The notes under the pieces were generated by a model that worked only from the letters and a program-made list of their open reading frames with translations, ran no database searches and had not been told where the DNA came from. 64,000 nt of DNA, taken from NCBI RefSeq assembly GCF_014268275.3, contig NZ_CP077084.1, positions 5,514,501 to 5,578,500 on the forward strand. The letters are read 5' to 3'. Origin of the DNA: Pseudomonas tritici (lineage in GTDB: Bacteria > Pseudomonadota > Gammaproteobacteria > Pseudomonadales > Pseudomonadaceae). This document shows, one piece after another, positions 1 to 10,213 of this stretch; position 1 is the stretch's first letter; each line of letters begins with the position of its first letter. Both the position numbers and the translations under genes were made by a program.

Positions 1-10
1 GCTTTGCCAT
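1..10 (-). CDS. dnaJ: DnaJ co-chaperone, first codons only
   Basis: Only the start is inside the window. On the minus strand an ATG at position 10 opens Met-Ala-Lys, the usual beginning of bacterial DnaJ (MAKRDYYEVL). It lies directly downstream of dnaK in the same direction, the conserved grpE-dnaK-dnaJ order. DnaJ would deliver substrates to DnaK and stimulate its ATPase. The call rests on three codons plus context. Confidence 0.65.
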
Positions 11-257
11 AAGTCTTTGCACTCTTAAGGACGTTCGGCCAGACCCTCCTGAGCCCCGCCAAACTCGTTGAGCCCCAATACAGGCCCGGACCCAACTCAC
101 GTCAATTCAACGATCCTGGTCATTACTACTTTTAGCCAGGGACCCGGCCAAAAATGCGGTAGTTATTGCTCGGAAAGCAGGAGCATTCCCGATCACACCG
201 CCAGCATCCGAACGCTGTCGCATGCTGTAAAAATTCGCCTACCCCAGACACGCCAAC

Positions 258-275
258 GCGGGAGCAAGCTCCCGC
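258..275. repeat. REP-like palindrome in the dnaK-dnaJ gap
   Basis: The perfect inverted repeat GCGGGAGC-AA-GCTCCCGC has the form of the short extragenic palindromes common in fluorescent pseudomonads. It sits in the 317-bp gap between dnaJ and dnaK. It could act as a transcript-stabilising or attenuating hairpin lowering dnaJ relative to dnaK (inference). I see nothing else convincing in the gap. Confidence 0.5.
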
Positions 276-327
276 GCGGCGACATCCTACCAGTCACCGC
301 TTAAAAGCGGTCAACCGGGCGACCAAG

Positions 328-2244
<1,917 letters not shown>

Positions 2245-2346
2245 GATTTACTCTCCCGAAACTTGAATTTGGTTGCCGCAGCAGTGGTGGCTAACTGCGG
2301 TAGCACTTAAACGCTTGACTTATAGATGGGGGCCTTACGGCGTATT

Positions 2347-2907
2347 TCAAGCCTGCTCATCAATAGAAGGCGAAACCGGTGCAGGCGCCTTGCTCACCAC
2401 AACCATCGCCGGGCGCAGCAAGCGACCGTTGAGCTGATATCCCTTCTGGAACACTTTCAACACGCTATTAGGCTCCAGGTCATGGCTTTCCTGCATGGCC
2501 ATGGCTTGGTGATGTTCAGCGTTGAACGGTTCACCGCCCATTGGATCGATGGCTTCCAACTGATAACGCTTCAGGGTGTCCTGGAACATTTTCAGGGTCA
2601 GCTCGATCCCTTCGCGCATCGGGCGGATGTTTTCGTCGTCCGGGTTGGACAACTCAAGGCCACGCTCCAGGCTGTCAATGATCGGCAGCAAATCACTGGC
2701 GAACTTCTCCAGTGCGAATTTGTGAGCCTTTTCTACATCCTGCTCGGCACGGCGGCGGACGTTCTGCAGATCGGCGGCAACACGCAAAGACTGGTCCTGC
2801 GCAGCAGCCAATTGCTCTTCGAGCACTTGCACGCGAGTTGCCAGCTCATCGCCGACAGCCGAATTGGCGTCTGGAGTTTGCGTATCCTGCGTCTGTTCGT
2901 CAGCCAT
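2347..2907 (-). CDS. grpE: Nucleotide exchange factor GrpE
   Basis: This 186-residue protein has the GrpE layout: a variable N-terminus, a long coiled coil (about 25-75, [16 protein letters not shown]...) and the conserved region with [16 protein letters not shown]. It then has the beta domain ending in [14 protein letters not shown]. GrpE releases ADP from DnaK. It is the first gene of the operon, with an AGGAGAAA ribosome site just before the ATG. The upstream region carries a heat-shock promoter and is divergent from recN. Confidence 0.97.
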   Translation of the reverse strand: MADEQTQDTQTPDANSAVGDELATRVQVLEEQLAAAQDQSLRVAADLQNVRRRAEQDVEKAHKFALEKFASDLLPIIDSLERGLELSNPDDENIRPMREGIELTLKMFQDTLKRYQLEAIDPMGGEPFNAEHHQAMAMQESHDLEPNSVLKVFQKGYQLNGRLLRPAMVVVSKAPAPVSPSIDEQA

Positions 2908-2960
2908 AGTTTTCTCCTTTCAAAATCATGCGCGAACTCAACTCGCGCTTCTGTTCCGGT

Positions 2961-2989
2961 ATATGGGGTCACAATTTCCAGGTTCAAGG
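2961..2989 (-). promoter_or_regulatory. Sigma-32 heat-shock promoter of grpE-dnaK-dnaJ
   Basis: Read on the minus strand, CCTTGAA, a 14-bp spacer and CCCCATAT match the sigma-32 consensus (CTTGAA, N11-15, CCCCATNT) without mismatch. It lies about 55-80 bp upstream of the grpE start. This placement and quality make it the expected RpoH-dependent promoter of the chaperone operon. Confidence 0.88.
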
Positions 2990-3121
2990 GCGAAGGCGTT
3001 ACCAAAAGTCTTTCGACTGACCTTCATCAATTCCTGCTCACTAATTCCTGGCAGCGCTTAAAAAGACGCTGACTCAAGCAAATCGAGCTAAGCGTCAGGA
3101 TTGTCAGCGCCAAACAAAACA

Positions 3122-3137
3122 CTGTATAAATAACCAG
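3122..3137. promoter_or_regulatory. LexA (SOS) box before recN
   Basis: CTGT-ATAAATAA-CCAG departs by one base from the gammaproteobacterial LexA consensus CTGT-N8-ACAG. It lies 24 bp upstream of the recN start. recN is a classical SOS gene, so the location supports function. Binding has not been shown from sequence alone. Confidence 0.7.
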
Positions 3138-3161
3138 ACCTAAAGCCTGGGAGCGGCCAAC

Positions 3162-4835
3162 ATGCTCGTGCACCTGTCCGTACATAACTACGCCATCGTT
3201 GAACACCTGGATCTCGAATTGGATCGCGGGATGAGCGTAATCACAGGCGAAACCGGCGCCGGCAAGTCGATCATGCTAGACGCCCTGGGCCTTACCCTGG
3301 GTGATCGCGCCGACAGCGGCGTGGTTCGCCCCGGTGCGGACAAGGCCGACATCCTTGCCACCTTCGACCTGGCAGACATACCCGAGGCGGAAGCCTGGCT
3401 GGCCGAGCGCGACCTTAATAATGAAGGTCCGTGCATCCTGCGCCGGGTCATCACGGCGGAAGGCCGTTCACGTGGCTATATCAACGGCACACCTTGCCCG
3501 TTGGGCGACTTGAAAGCCCTGGGCGAGTTGCTGATAGATATCCACAGCCAACACGAACACCAGTCCCTGCTGAAAACCGACACCCATCGCCGCCTGCTCG
3601 ACGAATACGCTGGCGCGACAGACCTTGCCCGCCAGGTGCAACTTGCCGCTCAACGCTGGCGCCAGACTCGCCAAGAGCTGGAGCGGCTCTCCAATTCCGG
3701 CGATGAACAACGCGCTCGTCATCAGTTGCTCAGTTACCAACTCGAAGAGCTGGAAAGCCTGGGCCTGGGCGAGAACGAACTAGAGCAGCTTGAGCAAGAA
3801 CATAAGAACCTCACCAACGCAGAAACCCTGCTGGGTATCTGCCGGCAGGTGGTGGAACAATGTAGCGAGAGCGATTCCGGCAATGTGCTCAATGCACTGA
3901 CTGCCAGCCTCAATCGCTTGTCGAGCGTGAACAACGCGTCCGGGTCGCTGAGTGAGGCCACTACCCTGCTCACCAGTGCACAGATTCAAGTAGAAGAAGC
4001 GGTAGGCGAACTGAACCGTTTCCTGGATCATTTCGATGCCGACCCGGCACGCCTGCAGGAAATAGAAGAACGCCTGGACACCATTTATACCCTGGCGCGC
4101 AAACATCGAATCCAGCCCACCGAAGTAGCGACGATGCAGCAGAAGCTACTGGATGAAATCGAGACCCTGAACGCCAACGATGAATCTATCGAGCGCCTGG
4201 GTGACGAGCTCGCTTCTTTCGCCCGTCATTACCAAGAGAAAGCGCGCGAACTGAGCGACCTGCGCCAACAAGCAGCCACTGGCCTGGCCAGCGCAGTGGA
4301 GTTGGAAATCCAGCGCCTGGGTATGCCCGGCGGACGCTTCACTATTGAATTGCGCACCAACGCCAGCAACGAACTGCAGCCCCACGGCCTGGAACAGGTG
4401 GAACTACTGGTCAGCGCCAACCCTGGACAGCCGCTCAAAGCACTGGCAAAAGTGGCATCTGGTGGCGAGCTGTCGCGGATCAGCCTGGCGATTCAGGTAA
4501 TTACCGCGCAAACCTCTCGGGTGCCAACCCTGGTATTCGATGAAGTCGATGTGGGCATTGGCGGGCCGACGGCGGAAATTGTTGGCCAGTTGTTGCGGCG
4601 CCTGGGGGATCGAGGCCAAGTGCTAACGGTCACTCACTTGCCGCAAGTCGCGGCCCAAGGGCACCAGCATTTGTTTGTGCATAAGGTACGCGGCAGTGAT
4701 GCAACACACACAGCAGTGTCCAAGCTGAATAAGTCGGAGCGCGTGGAAGAAGTCGCGCGCATGCTCGGTGGTATCGATTTGACCAAGGAGTCTTTGGCGC
4801 ACGCGAAGAAGATGGTCGTGGCGACTAAGGCCTAA
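3162..4835 (+). CDS. recN: DNA repair protein RecN
   Basis: A 557-residue SMC-like ATPase. Walker A (GETGAGKS) is at residues 29-36. A long central coiled-coil region covers about 150-380. The C-terminal half carries the ABC signature region (VASGGELSRISLAI) and Walker B (TLVFDEVDVGIGG). RecN acts in double-strand break repair and is SOS-induced, in line with the LexA-like box just upstream. It is divergent from grpE and ends at a bidirectional hairpin shared with fur. Confidence 0.97.
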   Translation: MLVHLSVHNYAIVEHLDLELDRGMSVITGETGAGKSIMLDALGLTLGDRADSGVVRPGADKADILATFDLADIPEAEAWLAERDLNNEGPCILRRVITAEGRSRGYINGTPCPLGDLKALGELLIDIHSQHEHQSLLKTDTHRRLLDEYAGATDLARQVQLAAQRWRQTRQELERLSNSGDEQRARHQLLSYQLEELESLGLGENELEQLEQEHKNLTNAETLLGICRQVVEQCSESDSGNVLNALTASLNRLSSVNNASGSLSEATTLLTSAQIQVEEAVGELNRFLDHFDADPARLQEIEERLDTIYTLARKHRIQPTEVATMQQKLLDEIETLNANDESIERLGDELASFARHYQEKARELSDLRQQAATGLASAVELEIQRLGMPGGRFTIELRTNASNELQPHGLEQVELLVSANPGQPLKALAKVASGGELSRISLAIQVITAQTSRVPTLVFDEVDVGIGGPTAEIVGQLLRRLGDRGQVLTVTHLPQVAAQGHQHLFVHKVRGSDATHTAVSKLNKSERVEEVARMLGGIDLTKESLAHAKKMVVATKA

Positions 4836-4864
4836 GCAGACAATTTTCTCCATTATAGAAAGCA

Positions 4865-4890
4865 CGAAGGCGACCCTGAGGTCGCCTTCG
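4865..4890. terminator. Bidirectional terminator between recN and fur
   Basis: A perfect 11-bp stem with a 4-base loop (CGAAGGCGACC-CTGA-GGTCGCCTTCG) lies between the convergent recN and fur stops. Only short T/A runs flank it, so strength is uncertain, but the position fits a shared terminator. Confidence 0.75.
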
Positions 4891-4921
4891 ATCGTTTTGC
4901 AGCGTCAATCTGCAGCGCTTG

Positions 4922-5326
4922 TTACTTTTTCTTACGGATGTACAGGACCAGATTATGGTCAACCAAATCGAATCCATGCTCCTCAGCAATCTTATGCTGC
5001 AGGGCCTCGATCTCAGGGCTGGTGAACTCGATAACCTCATTGGTATCCAGGTCAACCATGTGGTCGTGATGACCACCGTCAGCCAATTCGAACACTGCAT
5101 GACCGCCGTCGAAATTATGACGAACCACCAGCCCTGCGGCTTCAAACTGGGTCAGCACACGGTAAACCGTGGCCAGGCCAACGTCCTCGTTAGACTCCAT
5201 CAGTGCCTTGTAGACATCCTCGGCACTCATGTGGCGCTGCTCAGCAGAATCGAGCATTTGTAGAATCTTGACTCGTGGCAGAGTCACTTTAAGACCGGCT
5301 TTGCGTAGTTCGCTATTTTCAACCAT
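4922..5326 (-). CDS. fur: Ferric uptake regulator Fur
   Basis: A 134-residue Fur. An N-terminal winged helix (KVTLPRVKILQML..., DVGLATVYRVLTQFE) is followed by the metal-binding dimerisation domain with GGHHDHMVDL. It lacks the two CxxC zinc pairs of E. coli Fur, as Pseudomonas Fur does. The ATG at 5326 is chosen because MVENSELRKAGLKVT is the normal N-terminus; an in-frame extension to 5422 would run through the intergenic region. It represses iron-uptake genes with Fe2+ as co-repressor. It is divergent from omlA, as known in P. aeruginosa. Confidence 0.96.
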   Translation of the reverse strand: MVENSELRKAGLKVTLPRVKILQMLDSAEQRHMSAEDVYKALMESNEDVGLATVYRVLTQFEAAGLVVRHNFDGGHAVFELADGGHHDHMVDLDTNEVIEFTSPEIEALQHKIAEEHGFDLVDHNLVLYIRKKK

Positions 5327-5350
5327 GGTTAGCTTTCTCGCGGATGCTGC

Positions 5351-5379
5351 TTCGCAGCTTCTCTTAATACGGGTATGAT
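5351..5379 (+). promoter_or_regulatory. Possible sigma-70 promoter of omlA
   Basis: TATGAT at 5374-5379 with TTCGCA 17 bp upstream is a plausible -10/-35 pair about 45 bp before the omlA start. The fur-omlA intergenic region is under 100 bp, so the opposing promoters must overlap. The -35 match is weak. Confidence 0.35.
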
Positions 5380-5424
5380 CGGCGTTTACGTTGTCCCAGC
5401 CAAGATAGTGGAAGTCGCCCACCG

Positions 5425-5952
5425 ATGCAAAACACCAAGCTCTTGCTAACCAGTTTCACCTTTGTGGGACTGCTCGCACTCGCCGGTTGTTCATTCCCCG
5501 GGGTTTACAAAATCGACATCCAGCAGGGCAATGTCGTCACGCAGGACATGATAGACCAGTTACGCCCCGGAATGACCCGACGGCAAGTACGGTTTATCAT
5601 GGGTAACCCCCTGCTGACCGACACTTTCCACGCCGATCGCTGGGATTATCTCTACAGCCTGCAACCAGGTGGCGGTGAACGCCAGCAGGAGCGTGTCAGT
5701 GTCATCTTCAATGGCAATGACCAGCTTGTCAGCCTGTCCGGTGACTTCATGCCCGGCGTAAGCCGTGATGAAGCCCTGCTCGGCAAGGATAACGGCACTA
5801 ACGTGACCGCACCTGCACAGGAAGGCGAGAAGCCGAAGTCTGAAGTACCGGCTAAGCCTGGATCTTTGCTCGACAAGATCCAGAAAGACGTCGACGGCGT
5901 GGAAACTGTTCCCGTCCCGACGCCGCAGCCTCTGGACACCAGCCCGCAGTAA
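5425..5952 (+). CDS. omlA: Outer membrane lipoprotein OmlA/BamE
   Basis: A 175-residue lipoprotein with a signal peptide and lipobox LALAGC (Cys22), then the SmpA/OmlA domain with its typical sequence [19 protein letters not shown] and DRWDYLYS. The Pro/Glu-rich C-terminal tail (from about residue 125) is longer than in E. coli BamE and common in Pseudomonas. BamE is an accessory subunit of the BAM complex inserting beta-barrels in the outer membrane. It is divergent from fur and followed by a strong terminator. Confidence 0.95.
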   Translation: MQNTKLLLTSFTFVGLLALAGCSFPGVYKIDIQQGNVVTQDMIDQLRPGMTRRQVRFIMGNPLLTDTFHADRWDYLYSLQPGGGERQQERVSVIFNGNDQLVSLSGDFMPGVSRDEALLGKDNGTNVTAPAQEGEKPKSEVPAKPGSLLDKIQKDVDGVETVPVPTPQPLDTSPQ

Positions 5953-5965
5953 GTTTGCGCCCAAC

Positions 5966-5991
5966 AAAAAGCCCGGCATGCCGGGCTTTTT
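5966..5991. terminator. Bidirectional terminator between omlA and rnfH
   Basis: AAAAAGCCCGGC-AT-GCCGGGCTTTTT is a perfect palindrome with a T-run on both strands, located between the convergent omlA and rnfH genes. Confidence 0.92.
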
Positions 5992-6012
5992 GCTGCCTGC
6001 CATTTGGAGGGC

Positions 6013-6315
6013 TTACGAGTTCTGCTGCTTGGCCAAAGCAGCCTTGGCTGCGCGCAGCCGGCGCACCTCTTTCGGGTCCGCCAGCAGCGACCGGTAAATC
6101 TCAATACGATCACCCGCCTGCACGGCACGCACTTGCGCGTCCGCGACCACCTTGCCGAATATCCCCAAAGGGCAATCAGCCAGATCCAGCTCTGGAAAGT
6201 GCACGGCAATACCTGACGCCTGCACCGCCGAGCGCACGCTGGTGCCCTCCGGCACTGTCACCAACAGCAAAACCTGGCGATCCACGGCGGCATACACCAC
6301 TTCAATCTCAACCAT
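6013..6315 (-). CDS. rnfH: RnfH family ubiquitin-like protein
   Basis: A 100-residue protein of the RnfH/UPF0125 family (beta-grasp fold), with EIEVVYA at the start and GDRIEIYRSLLADPKEVRR near the end. Its start overlaps the end of ratA by 8 bp. The ratA-rnfH pair is conserved in gammaproteobacteria; the molecular role of RnfH is unclear. Confidence 0.93.
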   Translation of the reverse strand: MVEIEVVYAAVDRQVLLLVTVPEGTSVRSAVQASGIAVHFPELDLADCPLGIFGKVVADAQVRAVQAGDRIEIYRSLLADPKEVRRLRAAKAALAKQQNS

Positions 6316-6742
6316 GCAGTTGCTTGGCTCGCTGACAGAATGCATCCACCAAGGTATTGGCCGCTTGGTTGAATAGAGGCCCCAACGTCGCCCGCACGAT
6401 AGGCCCGGCGTAATCAAAGGAAAGATCCAGGCTGATTTTGCAGGCCTTATCGGTCAGCGCCTTGAATACCCAGACGCCATGCAACTGGGTGAAAGGCCCT
6501 TCCTGCAAATTCATTTCGATGGATTTCCCGGGCACCAGCACATTGCGCGTTACAAAGTGCTGGCTGAGGCCGCCCTTCGCGACCCCAACGCTGGCGACCA
6601 TGTGCTCATCGCTGCCCTCCAGCACTTCGGCCGTCGAGCACCAGGGCAAGAATTCCGGGTAACGCGCCACGTCGTTGACCAGGTCATAAAGCGCTTGAGC
6701 CGGATAAGGCAGCAGCGCCGAACGTTGAATATGCGTCGTCAT
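6308..6742 (-). CDS. ratA: RatA family START-domain protein
   Basis: A 144-residue protein of the polyketide cyclase/START family, with [18 protein letters not shown] and the C-terminal [12 protein letters not shown] typical of RatA (YfjG/CoQ10-like). In E. coli RatA was reported as a ribosome-association toxin; mitochondrial Coq10 homologues handle ubiquinone. The ATG at 6742 gives the standard N-terminus MTTHIQRSA; an upstream open extension is not conserved-looking. It forms a two-gene unit with rnfH and is divergent from smpB. Confidence 0.92.
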   Translation of the reverse strand: MTTHIQRSALLPYPAQALYDLVNDVARYPEFLPWCSTAEVLEGSDEHMVASVGVAKGGLSQHFVTRNVLVPGKSIEMNLQEGPFTQLHGVWVFKALTDKACKISLDLSFDYAGPIVRATLGPLFNQAANTLVDAFCQRAKQLHG

Positions 6743-6910
6743 GTGTGCGTTATTTCCACAGCTGAGCGGCAAACATCGCGAAGGAACAGCCCGATCCGCG
6801 AAAGAAAAAAACCAGAGAACTGCCCGCATTGTCCGGGATTCGTCCAACACGCTCAAGCACGCAGGTTGACCGTAGCCGACACGCTCGCAACTCCCTATAA
6901 TGCCGCCCCT

Positions 6911-7393
6911 ATGGCTAAACAAAAGAAACACCCCACAGGGACCATCGCGCAAAATAAAAAGGCGCGACACGATTACTTCATCGAACATCGGTTCGAGGCT
7001 GGTCTGGTCCTGGCCGGCTGGGAAGTAAAGAGTCTGCGTGCCAGCAAGCTGCAACTGGTCGACAGTTATGTGCTGCTCAAGGATGGCGAGGCGTGGCTGC
7101 TCGGCAGTCATATCACCCCGCTGACCACCGCGAGCACCCACGTGATTGCCGACCCGGTACGCACGCGCAAATTGTTGCTCAACGCTCGCGAACTGGAAAA
7201 GCTCGCCTCCGCCGTACAGCAGAAGGGCTACGCCTGCATCTGCCTGTCCTGGTACTGGAGCAAGCACCTGGTCAAGTGCGAGATCGCCTTGGGCAAAGGC
7301 AAGAAGGAATACGACAAGCGTGATACCGAGCGCGAGCGCGATTCCAATCGCGAATTGCATCGTGCTGTGCGTAACAAGGGCAAGGAAGACTGA
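6911..7393 (+). CDS. smpB: SsrA-binding protein SmpB
   Basis: A 160-residue SmpB starting MAKQKKHP, with the conserved core [22 protein letters not shown] in the OB-fold and the basic C-terminal tail ending [10 protein letters not shown]. It binds tmRNA and brings it to stalled ribosomes for trans-translation. Its RNA partner ssrA lies about 6 kb downstream in this window. The start is fixed by the family N-terminus. Confidence 0.97.
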   Translation: MAKQKKHPTGTIAQNKKARHDYFIEHRFEAGLVLAGWEVKSLRASKLQLVDSYVLLKDGEAWLLGSHITPLTTASTHVIADPVRTRKLLLNARELEKLASAVQQKGYACICLSWYWSKHLVKCEIALGKGKKEYDKRDTERERDSNRELHRAVRNKGKED

Positions 7394-7405
7394 TCCTTGC
7401 TGCGG

Positions 7406-7434
7406 TGTAGCCCTGGGAACTTCCCTCGGCTACA
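7406..7434. terminator. Weak hairpin between smpB and lldR
   Basis: TGTAGCC and GGCTACA form a 7-bp stem around a 15-base loop between the convergent smpB and lldR genes. One arm overlaps the last codons of lldR. There is no clear T-run, so the terminator role is tentative. Confidence 0.3.
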
Positions 7435-8197
7435 TTCCCTTGCGCCGCTCCGCACGCGCCACACGCTGAACCTCCTGACGCACCTCCTCCAACACTTCCT
7501 GCACATACAGCAGGTGACGTGTGGAAACTTCTCGCGCCTGCTCGGCCCGCCCCTCGATGATTGCCAGGTACAGATCCCGATGCTGACTGATCAACATGTC
7601 ACGGGTTTCCGTACGCTGCTGGTACATGCCACCAATGTTGGTCACCACGTTACGCTTGAGCAAGTCGAACAGCCCGCGAATGGTGTGCAGTAGCACGGCG
7701 TTGTGGCTGGCCTCAGCGATAGCCAGGTGAAACCGCGCATCCGCCGCGCCCTCCTCCACTCGACTCGCTTCATCAGAGCGGGTGTAGCAATCCTGCAGCG
7801 CTTCGAAAGCTGCGGTAAGACGTTCGCGGTCGACTTCGGTGGCGCGCAGCGCTGCGTAATAGGCACAAGAGGCTTCAAGGGTCTGGCGAAACTCCAACAG
7901 ATCACGCTGAGCTTCGGGATTGTTTTCCAGCAGGTGCAGCAGCGGATCACTGAAAGTCGAGCCCAATGACTCGGCCACGTAGTTACCCCCGCCCTGACGG
8001 CTGACGAGCAAACCTTTGGCAGACAATTTCTGGATCGCCTCCCGCAAGGAAGGGCGCGAGACGCCAAATTGCTCAGCCAACGCCCGTTCGGCCGGCAAGC
8101 GCTCGCCGGACTTTAGCGTGCCCTCGAGGATCATGCCCTCAAGCTGCTCGACGATATCGTCAGACAAACGGCGCTGACGCACCTGATCAAACCCCAT
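7430..8197 (-). CDS. lldR: GntR/FadR-family lactate regulator LldR-like
   Basis: A 255-residue regulator. The N-terminal GntR winged helix (about 8-75) contains RLPAERALAEQFGVSR and SLREAIQKL. The C-terminal FCD ligand domain (about 95-235) has metal-binding-type residues in DARFHLAIAEASHN and SQHRDLYLAI. It is divergent from lldP, and a perfect 17-bp palindrome of LldR-operator type lies between them. It likely represses lldP-dld until lactate binds. The neighbouring genes, rather than sequence alone, assign the ligand. Confidence 0.88.
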   Translation of the reverse strand: MGFDQVRQRRLSDDIVEQLEGMILEGTLKSGERLPAERALAEQFGVSRPSLREAIQKLSAKGLLVSRQGGGNYVAESLGSTFSDPLLHLLENNPEAQRDLLEFRQTLEASCAYYAALRATEVDRERLTAAFEALQDCYTRSDEASRVEEGAADARFHLAIAEASHNAVLLHTIRGLFDLLKRNVVTNIGGMYQQRTETRDMLISQHRDLYLAIIEGRAEQAREVSTRHLLYVQEVLEEVRQEVQRVARAERRKGM

Positions 8198-8390
8198 AAC
8201 TCATTCTCCACCATCCCGACCACTCGCCGGGGCCTCTATTCTGGCCTATCGAAGCGCTTGCAGCACCTATCAGAACGCCCTCGTTTCAACCGATCAGAAC
8301 GACCTGCCCGCGGACCTACGACCAAAGTTTCGCGAGCGGCAAATTGACACACCCCTGCCAAGGCTTTTACTCTAGCCAACAGCGATTGTA

Positions 8391-8407
8391 AATTGGTATT
8401 ACCAATT
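8391..8407. promoter_or_regulatory. LldR-type operator palindrome
   Basis: AATTGGTA-T-TACCAATT is a perfect 17-bp palindrome about 40 bp before lldP. Its TTGGT/ACCAA arms match known GntR/FCD lactate-regulator operators. Confidence 0.82.
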
Positions 8408-8448
8408 ATCCAAGCTGACCAAACAACAACAATCAGGGGCCACCCCAT

Positions 8449-10143
8449 ATGCAAACCTGGCAACAGCTCTACAGCCCACTCGGCAGCCTCGGCCTGTCCG
8501 CACTGGCGGCGGTTATTCCGATCGTATTCTTCTTTCTGGCCCTGGCCGTGTTCCGCCTCAAAGGTCACGTAGCCGGCAGCATTACCTTGGCGCTGTCGAT
8601 CCTGGTGGCAATCTTTGCCTTCCAGATGCCGGTGGATATGGCACTGGCCGCCGCCGGTTACGGTTTTGCCTATGGCCTTTGGCCTATCGCGTGGATCATT
8701 GTCGCGGCCGTGTTCCTGTACAAACTGACCGTCAAGAGCGGCCAGTTCGAAGTCATTCGCAGCTCAGTCCTATCGATCACCGACGACCAACGCCTGCAAG
8801 TGCTGCTGATCGGCTTTTGCTTCGGCGCATTTCTGGAAGGTGCCGCCGGTTTCGGCGCTCCCGTGGCAATCACTGCGGCACTGCTCGTCGGCCTGGGCTT
8901 CAATCCACTGTACGCCGCTGGCCTGTGCCTGATTGCCAACACCGCCCCCGTGGCCTTCGGTGCACTCGGCATCCCGATCATCGTTGCAGGTCAAGTGACT
9001 GGCATCGATGCGTTCAAAATCGGCGCCATGACTGGCCGTCAGTTGCCCCTGCTGTCGCTGTTCGTGCCGTTCTGGCTGGTGTTCATGATGGACGGCTTGC
9101 GCGGCGTGCGTGAAACCTGGCCGGCCGCACTGGTAGCGGGCTTGAGCTTTGCCATCACCCAGTACTTCACTTCCAACTTCATCGGCCCGGAACTGCCGGA
9201 CATCACCTCCGCGCTCGCCAGCCTGATCTCCCTGACCCTGTTCCTGAAAGTCTGGCAACCCAAGCGCACAGCAGGTGCACAGATTGCCGGTGCGACTTCA
9301 AGCGCAGCGGTCACCGCCAGCGCCGGCGGTTTTGGCCTGCCACGCAACACGGTTGTCTCGCCCTACAGCCTGGGGCAAATTTTCAAGGCCTGGTCACCGT
9401 TCCTTATTCTGACCGTGCTGGTCACTATCTGGACCCTCAAGCCGTTCAAAGCCATGTTCGCCGCTGGCGGCTCGATGTATAGCTGGGTGTTCAACTTCGC
9501 GATCCCGCACCTGGACCAACTGGTGATCAAAGTTGCGCCGATTGTGACCAACCCCACTGCAATTCCGGCGGTGTTCAAGCTGGACCCCATCTCGGCGACC
9601 GGCACAGCGATTTTCTTCTCTGCGCTGATCTCGATGCTGGTGCTGAAGATCAATCTAAAAACTGGTCTTACCACTTTAAAGGAGACCTTCTACGAACTGC
9701 GCTGGCCAATCCTGTCCATTGGCATGGTGCTGGCCTTCGCTTTTGTCACCAACTACTCCGGCATGTCTTCGACCATGGCGCTGGTATTGGCGGGCACAGG
9801 TGCAGCCTTCCCATTCTTCTCGCCATTCCTCGGGTGGCTGGGCGTTTTCCTGACAGGCTCCGACACGTCGTCCAACGCCTTGTTCAGCTCGCTGCAAGCC
9901 ACCACCGCGCATCAGATCGGGGTCAACGACACACTGTTGGTCGCCGCGAATACCAGTGGCGGTGTGACCGGCAAAATGATCTCGCCACAATCGATTGCCG
10001 TGGCCTGCGCCGCCACAGGTTTGGTGGGTAAGGAGTCCGACTTGTTCCGCTTTACCCTCAAGCACAGCCTGTTTTTTGCGACGATCGTCGGGTTGATCAC
10101 CCTGGCGCAGGCCTACTGGTTCACCGGTATGCTGGTGCATTAA
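8449..10143 (+). CDS. lldP: L-/D-lactate permease LldP
   Basis: A 564-residue inner-membrane transporter of the lactate permease family. It starts [12 protein letters not shown] and has about 12-14 hydrophobic segments. The conserved stretch [20 protein letters not shown] is near residues 125-144, and [11 protein letters not shown] is near the C-terminus. It imports lactate (and often glycolate) with protons. It is first in an operon with dld and lies downstream of the LldR-type operator. Confidence 0.96.
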   Translation: MQTWQQLYSPLGSLGLSALAAVIPIVFFFLALAVFRLKGHVAGSITLALSILVAIFAFQMPVDMALAAAGYGFAYGLWPIAWIIVAAVFLYKLTVKSGQFEVIRSSVLSITDDQRLQVLLIGFCFGAFLEGAAGFGAPVAITAALLVGLGFNPLYAAGLCLIANTAPVAFGALGIPIIVAGQVTGIDAFKIGAMTGRQLPLLSLFVPFWLVFMMDGLRGVRETWPAALVAGLSFAITQYFTSNFIGPELPDITSALASLISLTLFLKVWQPKRTAGAQIAGATSSAAVTASAGGFGLPRNTVVSPYSLGQIFKAWSPFLILTVLVTIWTLKPFKAMFAAGGSMYSWVFNFAIPHLDQLVIKVAPIVTNPTAIPAVFKLDPISATGTAIFFSALISMLVLKINLKTGLTTLKETFYELRWPILSIGMVLAFAFVTNYSGMSSTMALVLAGTGAAFPFFSPFLGWLGVFLTGSDTSSNALFSSLQATTAHQIGVNDTLLVAANTSGGVTGKMISPQSIAVACAATGLVGKESDLFRFTLKHSLFFATIVGLITLAQAYWFTGMLVH

Positions 10144-10169
10144 GGCCGGTACGTAATAGGGTAAGAATC

Positions 10170-10194
10170 GACGCCGGACACCCATTCCGGCGTC
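10170..10194 (+). terminator. Hairpin between lldP and dld
   Basis: GACGCCGGA and TCCGGCGTC form a 9-bp stem with a 7-base loop in the 70-bp lldP-dld gap. No T-run follows, so it may be a processing or attenuation hairpin rather than a full terminator. Confidence 0.4.
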
Positions 10195-10213
10195 TGCTAT
10201 TTCTGGAGGACCG